A DNA stretch of 64,000 bases, from NCBI RefSeq assembly GCF_017815135.1, contig NZ_JAGJCF010000015.1, forward strand, positions 62,001-126,000, in the 5' to 3' direction. A program made the position numbers and the translations under genes. The notes below the pieces were generated by a model that had not been told where the DNA came from, did no database searches, and worked only from the letters and a program-made list of their open reading frames with translations. Below, piece after piece: positions 11,876-18,909 of this stretch (position 1 is the first letter of the stretch; each line of letters opens with the position of its first letter). The stretch is from Jiella mangrovi (lineage in GTDB: Bacteria > Pseudomonadota > Alphaproteobacteria > Rhizobiales > Rhizobiaceae).

Positions 11876-12099
11876 GATTCTTCTTTAGCCCGAAGAAACG
11901 GCTGGGCAAAAGAAAAATGCGTCACGAAAAAGAGACAGCGGGAGGCTGTTCTCACGGTCGCCGTGCAGCGGCCGTTACGTCCGTCGTCTTCACAGGCCTG
12001 TCACGGCGGATTGACGGCGCCGGACCCATGCCGCCGCTTTCAAGTGGGACGACCGATGATACCTAACTCATCAAATGCAACTCAAGCAGGAACCTTGCC

Positions 12100-12474
12100 A
12101 TGTCTTCCAGTGCATCGATCATTTTCCTCGCGGCTGTGATCGCACTTTCGGCCGGCGCGGCGTCGGCCGAGGAGATCACGATCCAGGTTGATGACGCGGC
12201 CGCGATCCGCGCGGACGGGGGAGCCTCAACCCTCAAGCTCCAGCTCGATGAAATGTCGGCCGCTCGCTTCGCCAGCTTCACCATGTCCAACATGGGCGAA
12301 AACGTCGACATCCTCGTGGACGGTCGGGTGGTCGCGTCTCCGCGGATCACCGGCGTCATTGAAGATGGGCGGCTTTCGCTGGCTTCGACGGTCGAGACGT
12401 TCGGTGAATTGCAGGAAATCGTTCGCCAGCTGAATGCCGGCGACGCCAGCGCCGCGGCGCTCTCGCGCGACTGA
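12100..12474 (+). CDS. Secreted stand-alone SecD P1-head-like domain protein
   Basis: A 124-aa protein with a clear Sec signal peptide (residues 1-23, cleavage ASA-EE). The remaining 100 residues match the P1 head subdomain of SecD in order and spacing: LKLQLDEMSAARFASFT, then ILVDGRVVASPRI, then an Asp/Gly turn, and FGELQEIVRQLNAGD in the position of the SecD stretch ending in LLRAG. It lacks every SecD membrane segment, so it would be a free periplasmic head domain. AGGAA lies 8 bp before the ATG. The role is unknown; it might assist or modulate SecDF or have been recruited for something else. Confidence 0.75.
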   Translation: MSSSASIIFLAAVIALSAGAASAEEITIQVDDAAAIRADGGASTLKLQLDEMSAARFASFTMSNMGENVDILVDGRVVASPRITGVIEDGRLSLASTVETFGELQEIVRQLNAGDASAAALSRD

Positions 12475-12652
12475 GCACGGCCCGAGGTCTTTTCCCCTGG
12501 ACCCGCTCCCCTGTCTGCCTCACCCGTAGAAGCGGACGCGCCTTGACATCGCAAGGCGCCCATGTGCTTGTCCGCCACCGAATCCGAACAGTTTTCGCGT
12601 CGTTTCGCCGTCTGGCGAAGCGCGCCGCCATTTTAGCCCGACGAGACCTGCC

Positions 12653-14440
12653 ATGCACCGCTACCGCACCCACAGCTGCGCCGCCCTGAAAAAGGACAAT
12701 GTCGGCGAGACCGTGCGCCTTTCCGGCTGGGCGCATCGCATCCGCGACCATGGCGGGCTTCTGTTCATCGACCTGCGCGATCATTACGGCCTGACGCAGG
12801 TGGTGGTCGATCCCGATTCGCCGGCCTTCAGGACCGCCGAGACGGTGCGCGGCGAATGGGTGATCCGCGTCGACGGCAAGGTGAAGGCGCGCTCCGACGA
12901 AACGGTGAACGCCAAGCTTCCGACCGGCGAGATCGAGATTTTCGCCGAGGAGATCGAGGTGCTGTCGCAGGCCAAGGAACTACCGCTGCCGGTGTTCGGC
13001 GAGCCGGAATATCCGGAGGACATCCGCCTTAAATACCGCTTCCTGGATCTGCGCCGCGAGACGCTGCACAAGAACATCATGCGGCGGACGCAGATCATCG
13101 CCAAGATCCGCTCTTTGATGCAGGAAACCGGCTTCACCGAATTCCAGACGCCGATCCTCACCGCTTCGAGCCCCGAGGGCGCGCGCGACTTCCTGGTGCC
13201 GTCGCGGCTCCACAACGGCATGTTCTACGCCCTGCCGCAGGCGCCGCAGCAGTACAAGCAGCTCCTGATGATGTCGGGCTTCGACCGCTATTTCCAGATC
13301 GCGCCCTGCTTTCGCGACGAGGACCCGCGCGCCGACCGCTTCTATGGCGAGTTCTACCAGCTCGACGTCGAGATGAGCTTCGTCGAGCAGGAAGACATCT
13401 TCCAGACCATGGAGCCGGTGATCCGCGACGTCTTCAAGACCTTCGCCGACGGCAAGAAGGTCTCCGAGACCTTCCGGCGGATTCCCTATGCCGAATCCAT
13501 GAAGAAATACGGCTCCGACAAGCCGGATCTGCGCAATCCGATCGAGATGCAGGCGGTGACCGAGCATTTTGCCGGTTCCGGCTTCAAGGTCTTTGCGGGC
13601 ATGATCGCGAATGACGACAAGGTCGAGGTCTGGGCGATCCCGGCCAAGACCGGCGGCTCCCGCGCCTTCTGCGACCGGATGAACTCGTGGGCGCAAGGCG
13701 AAGGCCAGCCGGGCCTCGGCTACATCTTCTGGCGCGAGGAGGGCGGCGCCGTCTCCGGCGCCGGGCCGCTCGCCAAGAACATCGGCGAGGAGCGCACCGA
13801 CGCCATCCGTACCCAGCTCGGCCTCGAAGCGGGCGACGCCTGCTTCTTCGTTGCCGGCCGTCCGGAGAAGTTCGTGTCCTTCGCGGGCGCTGCCCGCACC
13901 CGCGTCGGCGAGGAGCTGAACCTCCTCGACCGCGACGCCTACGAGCTCGCCTGGATCATCGACTTCCCGTTCTATGAATATGACGAGGACGAGAAGAAGG
14001 TCGATTTCGCCCACAACCCCTTCTCGATGCCCCAGGGCGGCATCGAGGCGCTGGAGAACGAAGAACCCCTGTCGATCAAGGCGTTCCAGTACGACATCGT
14101 TTGCAACGGCTACGAAATCGCATCCGGCGGCATCCGCAACCAGCTGCCCGAGACGATGGTGAAGGCCTTCGAGCTTGCCGGCTACACCCGCGCCGACGTC
14201 GAGGAGCGCTTCGGCGGCCTCTACCGCGCCTTCCAGTACGGCGCCCCGCCCCATGGCGGCATGGCCGCCGGCATCGACCGCATCGTCATGCTGCTCTGCG
14301 GCGCCAAGAACCTGCGCGAAATCGCGCTCTTCCCGATGAACCAGCAGGCGTTTGATCTGCTGATGGGGGCGCCGGCCGAGGCGCAGCCGGCGCAGCTGCG
14401 CGAGCTGGGGCTGCGGGTGGCGAAAGGGCAGAAAGAGTAG
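12653..14440 (+). CDS. aspS: Aspartate--tRNA(Asp/Asn) ligase
   Basis: Class II aminoacyl-tRNA synthetase, 595 aa, of the bacterial type with an OB-fold anticodon domain (residues 1-110), motif 2 ([10 protein letters not shown]), the GAD insertion domain (about 290-420) and motif 3 (GIDRIVMLL). Alphaproteobacterial AspRS of this type is usually non-discriminating and also charges tRNA(Asn), relying on GatCAB amidation. That is family knowledge and not visible here. The ATG at 12653 gives the standard MHRYRTH start. It is convergent with the small gene at 14460, 19 bp away. Confidence 0.97.
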   Translation: MHRYRTHSCAALKKDNVGETVRLSGWAHRIRDHGGLLFIDLRDHYGLTQVVVDPDSPAFRTAETVRGEWVIRVDGKVKARSDETVNAKLPTGEIEIFAEEIEVLSQAKELPLPVFGEPEYPEDIRLKYRFLDLRRETLHKNIMRRTQIIAKIRSLMQETGFTEFQTPILTASSPEGARDFLVPSRLHNGMFYALPQAPQQYKQLLMMSGFDRYFQIAPCFRDEDPRADRFYGEFYQLDVEMSFVEQEDIFQTMEPVIRDVFKTFADGKKVSETFRRIPYAESMKKYGSDKPDLRNPIEMQAVTEHFAGSGFKVFAGMIANDDKVEVWAIPAKTGGSRAFCDRMNSWAQGEGQPGLGYIFWREEGGAVSGAGPLAKNIGEERTDAIRTQLGLEAGDACFFVAGRPEKFVSFAGAARTRVGEELNLLDRDAYELAWIIDFPFYEYDEDEKKVDFAHNPFSMPQGGIEALENEEPLSIKAFQYDIVCNGYEIASGGIRNQLPETMVKAFELAGYTRADVEERFGGLYRAFQYGAPPHGGMAAGIDRIVMLLCGAKNLREIALFPMNQQAFDLLMGAPAEAQPAQLRELGLRVAKGQKE

Positions 14441-14459
14441 CTCGGCGCTATTATTCCGA

Positions 14460-14864
14460 CTACCTACGCATCGTGGTCGAGCGAATCAGCTTATTATCTT
14501 TGTCGTATTCCAAGATACGTATGCTTTTAGCGTCTTGTGGATCGACAAGCCTCCCGTTTTCATCGTGTGAAAAAATTTTGATTTTGACAACTGGAACGAA
14601 TTTTTCGGCCTGACTTACGTCGTTTGTTTCTATTCCATGACGCGTCAACATGACAAATTGCTGCTCGGGCGGCAATGAATCGTGAGGAATATTCTCGACT
14701 TCACCGGAGAAGGCTGTCATAATCTCGACTGTACCTGGGTGATGAGGTCTAAGCGACATTACTTTGTCTCCTGCCCGGCAGTAATTTGGAACTGCTAGGG
14801 TTGCAATAAATATTACTGCTCTAACGGTTACGCAGCGTATCGTCGAATTTCGATTTATAAGCAA
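14460..14864 (-). CDS. Small exported protein, candidate immunity protein to the PAAR effector
   Basis: An AT-rich gene for a 134-aa protein that I do not recognise. The N-terminus looks like a signal peptide (Arg-containing n-region, hydrophobic AVIFIATLAV core, CRAG cleavage zone). The mature part is charged and without membrane segments. It begins 7 bp after the stop of the PAAR-metallopeptidase gene on the same strand. An AAGGAG ribosome site overlaps that stop, so translation is probably coupled. The start appears to be TTG 14864, with unusually short spacing, because the next ATG (14759) would remove the signal. Position, size and export fit an immunity protein protecting the periplasm. 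That role is inference. Confidence 0.6.
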   Translation of the reverse strand: MLINRNSTIRCVTVRAVIFIATLAVPNYCRAGDKVMSLRPHHPGTVEIMTAFSGEVENIPHDSLPPEQQFVMLTRHGIETNDVSQAEKFVPVVKIKIFSHDENGRLVDPQDAKSIRILEYDKDNKLIRSTTMRR

Positions 14865-14871
14865 ATTCTCC

Positions 14872-16146
14872 TTAGTGATCGCGCTGGCTAAGAGCGTCCA
14901 AAATAGCGTAGCGATTCGGAAAAAGTTTTTTGGCCGTTTCTTCGCATTTCGTACCTTTACTTAGCGTGTAGGCGACCATTGACTCCGCAAAATCTTCGGC
15001 GATATCGGTGTCCGAATATTTTGACGGCGACCGAGGATCGAATTTCATGGCCTCTTGCCATGCTTGTTTATTTATTTCGTCTTTCCATATCTCTTGTTGA
15101 TAAATATGCCCGCCTTCATGTATAAGTGTTGATTCTATCCAGGCAGAATTTGAATTACTATTGTTGGGATAAAATGTTACGCGGCCGGCGCCACCGGTGG
15201 CACCCGAAACAAAGTTAGGAATGTTGTATTTTTTTTCCCAATATTCGTCTAATGGATTTTTGTTCGGACTGATGACAACTTCCTTCATGGTCGCTAATTG
15301 CTGCGCTGGCACCGAGCCAAGGCCAATCGCAATGGTTTCCGCTAACGGCATACTTTTTGGCGGTTTGATTTTCGGGTATGTAGCAGGGGATATTATTTTT
15401 ATTTTATTACTTCCGATGAGAACGACGTATTCATGCGAGTTTGTAGCCTCGGTATCTCCCGGAAAAACATGCTTTGTACAAGCTGCCGAAATCAACTTAT
15501 AATTTTTCCTGATTCGATCAAAGTGTTTTTTCTCTGCTCCAACGGTCTCGGTTTTTCGCAAGAATGAGCATTCGGGCGGGATATCTTTATCTTTGATGGT
15601 GGGGTATACGGGCGGCGCAGCGGGAATTGGAAACTTTACGCCTTGGGGCGCATATCGGCCAAGGGACTGCTGCCCGATAATCACGCTCGCGCACCCCATC
15701 GCGATCCGGTTCGACTTCCCCGACGCTTCGAGGATCGTATCCCCCTGGCGGCAGGCGGGAAGACCGTTGATGAGGACGGTGGGGGAGCCGTCGATGACGA
15801 CGCCGGGGCCGTGGCGGCAGAGGTGTTTGTCGGCGCCGCCGGAAACGGCCGTGATGGTGGCGCTTATGCCGGCGAGTTCCGCGGCCTTGATCGCGATCTC
15901 GGCGGCCTTGGCGGCGGGCGCGGCGGGGGTGGCCATGGCGGCGCGGGTGGCGGCCTCGGCGATCTGGATGCGGGTGTCCGAGGCTGTCTTTGCCGCCCTC
16001 AAACCGACGGCGTTCCCGATCGGAATGCCACGCCAGGCCGGCTTGCCGCCGATGATGACATTGGCGCTTGCGGGCCCCGGCAGGAGCTTGCCTGGGACCT
16101 TGTGAGCGACCGGGTCGAGACGGCGGGCGGCCGGGCCTGTGGGCAT
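14872..16146 (-). CDS. PAAR-domain protein with C-terminal HExxH metallopeptidase-like toxin domain
   Basis: A 424-aa, two-part protein. Residues 1 to about 185 are GC-rich and form a PAAR-like tip domain (LPGPASANVIIGGKPAWRG, then CRHGPGVVIDGSPTVLING, then GCASVIIGQQ), interrupted by an Ala-rich helical insert. PAAR proteins cap the type VI secretion spike and carry effectors. After a Pro-rich linker, the AT-rich C-terminal part carries HEGGH (H343 to H347), a zinc-binding HExxH, followed by IAEDFAES with E384 or E388 as possible third ligand. This is the arrangement of zincin metallopeptidase toxins. The ATG at 16146 has a GAGGGC ribosome site; an upstream TTG (16188) lies inside an inverted repeat. 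No other secretion genes are nearby, so it would be an orphan effector. Confidence 0.82.
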   Translation of the reverse strand: MPTGPAARRLDPVAHKVPGKLLPGPASANVIIGGKPAWRGIPIGNAVGLRAAKTASDTRIQIAEAATRAAMATPAAPAAKAAEIAIKAAELAGISATITAVSGGADKHLCRHGPGVVIDGSPTVLINGLPACRQGDTILEASGKSNRIAMGCASVIIGQQSLGRYAPQGVKFPIPAAPPVYPTIKDKDIPPECSFLRKTETVGAEKKHFDRIRKNYKLISAACTKHVFPGDTEATNSHEYVVLIGSNKIKIISPATYPKIKPPKSMPLAETIAIGLGSVPAQQLATMKEVVISPNKNPLDEYWEKKYNIPNFVSGATGGAGRVTFYPNNSNSNSAWIESTLIHEGGHIYQQEIWKDEINKQAWQEAMKFDPRSPSKYSDTDIAEDFAESMVAYTLSKGTKCEETAKKLFPNRYAILDALSQRDH

Positions 16147-16152
16147 TTTGCC

Positions 16153-16192
16153 CTCATTGGTTGTTAATATGATTGATAAAACAACCAATGAG
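16153..16192. promoter_or_regulatory. Perfect 13-bp inverted repeat over the 5' region of the PAAR gene
   Basis: CTCATTGGTTGTT (16153-16165) and AACAACCAATGAG (16180-16192) are exact inverted copies separated by 14 AT-rich bases. The repeat ends 6 bp before the PAAR start codon. In the mRNA it would form a hairpin including the GAG of the ribosome site. It could equally be an operator for a dimeric repressor. There is no T run, so a terminator is less likely. Confidence 0.6.
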
Positions 16193-16211
16193 AGTGGCGG
16201 TCAAGCTGGTC

Positions 16212-16724
16212 TTACCGGCCGGTGAAGGGGAAACCTCCCGCTTCTTCCCAGGGGCCATCCAGATAGTGCCAGAGAAGCAGCCCGGTGCCTGTCGCCGCAA
16301 AGGGCGTGAAGTCGGCCCTGAGTGTCTCGAAGGTCGCCCTGGCCTCGTGTGCCGGCACCTTGTTCTGGATCGTCACATGGGGGCGAAAGCCCTGGGCATC
16401 CTGCGGGGTCAGGTCGCCCTGAAAGCGCTGGGCGAGGACCTTGCGAAGCGCCGTGAGCGGGGCGGAGTTGATCTCGAAGGCGCTGCCGAAACCGAGGAAG
16501 CGCAGGCCGGAGACGTTAAGGGGAAGCGGCGGCGTTTGGCGCGTCAGTTCGCGGAGCGCGGCGGCGATTTCGGCCTCCTTCCCGCCCGGCAGATGATGAA
16601 ACAGGGTCAGATGCGCCGGGATGAGATTGCGCGACGGCGGAAAGTGGCGCCGGCGCAGCCCGTCGAAGACGGCGAAGCTCTGATCGTCGAATTGCACGGT
16701 GAGGATCAGCGGGGTGTCGGCCAT
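16212..16724 (-). CDS. 2H phosphoesterase / RNA 2',3'-cyclic phosphodiesterase-like (LigT family)
   Basis: A 170-aa protein with the two HxT/S-type motifs of the 2H phosphoesterase superfamily: HLTL at H38 and HVTI at H115. Members act on 2',3'-cyclic phosphates or 2'-5' linkages in RNA. The ATG at 16724 starts 7 bp downstream of the DUF421 stop, so the two form an operon. The longer open frame (from 16832) overlaps DUF421 and is not conserved in character. The true substrate is unknown. Confidence 0.85.
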   Translation of the reverse strand: MADTPLILTVQFDDQSFAVFDGLRRRHFPPSRNLIPAHLTLFHHLPGGKEAEIAAALRELTRQTPPLPLNVSGLRFLGFGSAFEINSAPLTALRKVLAQRFQGDLTPQDAQGFRPHVTIQNKVPAHEARATFETLRADFTPFAATGTGLLLWHYLDGPWEEAGGFPFTGR

Positions 16725-16731
16725 GGCGTGG

Positions 16732-17349
16732 TCACGGCTTTTGGCTGGCGCTCTTCGCATCGTCGCTCGCGGCGCCCGCAATGTCCTCGGCGCCGCGCAC
16801 ATGGGTGAGAAGCTCCGGCTCCAGGCGATCACCGTGAAGCACCGAGATGTCGCCGGTCGTCTCCAGCACCACGGCGCGGACCTCGCTCATCGCCTGGATG
16901 TTGGCGCCGCGCAGCTTGGCGTAGACGTCGCCGGGCGACACCCGGCTCTCAGCCATCGCGGCGTCGATGAAGCTGCCGTCGCGCATGAGGAGAAGCGGGT
17001 CGTTGTCGACGACAGCCGTGATGGTTCGCGAACGGCGCCGGCCAAAGGCCAGCGCGACCTGGATGCCCATCAGGACGGCGATCGCCACCACGGCCTTGAG
17101 GAAGGCCGGCCAGTCGGACGTCGTCGCGGCCGAGGCGAGAAGCGAGCCGGTCGCCAGGGTGATGACGAAGTCGAAGGCCGTCATCTTGGAAAACGATCTG
17201 AGGCCGATGACACGCACCAGAGCGATGACGGCGGCAAGGGCGATGGCTGCAAGGATGATGCCGCCGAGAACGGCGTCGGGGACGGGGGGCAAGCCGAAGA
17301 TGACGGTTTCCTTTGCGTCTTTGCTTTTGAAGGCGTGACCGCAGCACAA
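16732..17349 (-). CDS. DUF421 (YetF-like) membrane protein
   Basis: An inner-membrane protein with two or three N-terminal hydrophobic helices (LGGIILAAIALAAVIALVRVIG, then AFDFVITLATGSLLASA, then FLKAVVAIAVLMGIQVALAFG). A cytoplasmic DUF421 domain follows with MRDGSFIDAAMAESRVSPGDVYAKLR. Function in the family is unknown. The start is unresolved: the open frame begins at 17427, but that part lies inside a terminator hairpin. Candidates are TTG 17349 (used here) or a non-ATG codon nearer GLPPVPD, since no ATG is available. It is upstream of the LigT-like gene with a 7-bp gap. Confidence 0.8.
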   Translation of the reverse strand: MCCGHAFKSKDAKETVIFGLPPVPDAVLGGIILAAIALAAVIALVRVIGLRSFSKMTAFDFVITLATGSLLASAATTSDWPAFLKAVVAIAVLMGIQVALAFGRRRSRTITAVVDNDPLLLMRDGSFIDAAMAESRVSPGDVYAKLRGANIQAMSEVRAVVLETTGDISVLHGDRLEPELLTHVRGAEDIAGAASDDAKSASQKP

Positions 17350-17388
17350 CCTCTCGACACTTGCCGAAAGCTTTTCGCGGCTCAAAAG

Positions 17389-17435
17389 CAAAACGCCGAC
17401 CGGGCGAGAAAGACCGGTCGGCGTCAATTTTTTTT
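17389..17435. terminator. Bidirectional-looking intrinsic terminator
   Basis: An 11-bp perfect stem (17393-17403 with 17414-17424) and a 10-nt loop. It is followed on the + strand by eight T and on the - strand by TTTTGCTTTT. It is placed to end the minus-strand gene at 17478. Confidence 0.8.
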
Positions 17436-17477
17436 GGCTCTGCCGATACTTCGGCCCCGAATGCCGGGGCTTTGGCG

Positions 17478-18674
17478 TTATTCGCTGGTCGCGTCGTTCG
17501 CCGTCACGTCGAGCGAGAGCACCTGCGGCAGGGTCTGCGGCGCGCCCATCGCCGCGCCCATGATCTGCATGGCGGGGATCGGGCTTTCCGGGTCGATCGA
17601 GATCGACAGCGACTTCGGATCCTTCAGGAAGGTCGAGACGGCACCCGACACCTTGTTCTGGAACTCCGGGTTCTGCAGCTGTGAGAGCATTGCGGGAACG
17701 GTCTGCTCGATCTGCTGGATCAGCTGGTCACGGGTGGTGCCCTGCTTCTTGGCGTAGAAATCGAGAAGCTTGTCCGTCAGGCTGTCGTCGACGAAGGTGA
17801 TGTCGGCCGAGCCGAGCGAAAGCTGCGACAACAGGCCCATCATCGCCATGCCGGAATTCTGGTTGCCGTCCGGGTTCTGCTGCATCTGCTGCGAGATTTT
17901 CTGCATCGACTGGATGAAGGCCGGGGTGTAGCCGGCCATCTCGTAGGTGAAGGAGAGATTGCCGGCATTTGCGACATTGATGTCGAACGGATCGAGCGAA
18001 ACCGTTCCGGTCTTCGGATCCCAGCTCGCGCTGCCCTCGGCCGTCCCGGAAAGATTGCCGTAGCCCAGATCGGACATCGTCTTGGCCGTCTCGGGGTCCG
18101 CCTTGGTGAAATCGGCGTCGAAGGTGCCGAGATTGAAGTCGGACGAGAAGCTGTCGTCGCCGTCATTGGTGGTGTTGTCGATCGAGGCGCCGGTGAGGCC
18201 GAAGACCTTCGCGCCGGCCTTTTCGACGGTCATCGACTGAAGCCCCGCCTTGTCGAAATAGACTTCCGAGAACTGCTTGGCCGGCGGCAGGCCGGACCGA
18301 TCGGCGGGCAGGATTTCGGCGCCCTCGATGGACATGCCGGTAATCGTCGTGCGCGTGTCACCCTCGGTGACGTCGATGTCGTCGATCGGAATGCGGGCGA
18401 TCTTCCAGCCGTCCTCGGTCGAGCCGGTGACGTTCTCGAAGGTGATGTCGCCGAGCTTGGCCGGTTCCTCGCCCTTCGGCGACGCGGTCATGCCCTTGAG
18501 GATGACGTTGTCCCCCTCGGATGTGGCGCTGTCATAGGCGATCGTCATGTTCTGATCGGCGGCGACTGCCTTCAGCCGCTCGCCAAAGGCGTTCGCGTCG
18601 GCGGCGAAGGCCGCTGTCGTGCTCATCAGCGCGACGGCGATCGTGGTCAGGGACACGGATGTCTTGGCGAACAT
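17478..18674 (-). CDS. Secreted protein of unknown function
   Basis: A 398-aa protein not recognised by me. It has a Sec signal peptide (SLTTIAVALMSTTAAFA-AD). The mature part is acidic and rich in beta-type alternation (NMTIAYDSATSEGDNVILKG, ITFENVTGS, IPIDDIDVTEGDTRTTI), a pattern like AsmA- or YdgA/DUF945-type repeated strands. A Gln/Asn/Met-rich stretch sits around SQQMQQNPDGNQN. No membrane anchor is visible, so it is likely periplasmic. It is monocistronic, with a strong terminator and about 235 bp before divergent parC. Confidence 0.75.
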   Translation of the reverse strand: MFAKTSVSLTTIAVALMSTTAAFAADANAFGERLKAVAADQNMTIAYDSATSEGDNVILKGMTASPKGEEPAKLGDITFENVTGSTEDGWKIARIPIDDIDVTEGDTRTTITGMSIEGAEILPADRSGLPPAKQFSEVYFDKAGLQSMTVEKAGAKVFGLTGASIDNTTNDGDDSFSSDFNLGTFDADFTKADPETAKTMSDLGYGNLSGTAEGSASWDPKTGTVSLDPFDINVANAGNLSFTYEMAGYTPAFIQSMQKISQQMQQNPDGNQNSGMAMMGLLSQLSLGSADITFVDDSLTDKLLDFYAKKQGTTRDQLIQQIEQTVPAMLSQLQNPEFQNKVSGAVSTFLKDPKSLSISIDPESPIPAMQIMGAAMGAPQTLPQVLSLDVTANDATSE

Positions 18675-18909
18675 TGAAACCTTCTTTCAGCTTTGAGCCC
18701 GGCGCGAGGCGCAACTTCTGACCATGCCCCGGGCAGGACTTAGCGCGGTCGAATGCGGCAATCTACGGAGAATTCGGGCAGCGAGAAGACCCCGGGGGTG
18801 CCCGGGGGCGCCGGAAGGAAAAATATCTGGCGTTCAGGGGTCACAAAAAGCTGAGGATCCTTCCGTTCCGGTCTTGTTCCGCGCCGCGACCTCCGCTAGA
18901 CGCGGGGAC

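Noticed and set aside
8940-12139. Long plus-strand frames opposite the KpsS-like and rnd genes
   Set aside because: Low-complexity translations with no ribosome sites; both opposite-strand genes are clearly real.
15197-16167. Plus-strand frames opposite the PAAR-metallopeptidase gene
   Set aside because: Shadows: Gly/Arg-rich or fragmentary, no ribosome site, and the minus-strand product has domain structure.
16153-16192. Inverted repeat as a transcription terminator of the LigT-like gene
   Set aside because: No T run on either side and an AT-rich stem overlapping the next gene's ribosome site; a regulatory role fits better.
17350-17427. N-terminal extension of the DUF421 protein
   Set aside because: It would run through the terminator hairpin of the preceding gene and adds a non-hydrophobic, Cys-containing stretch not typical of the family.
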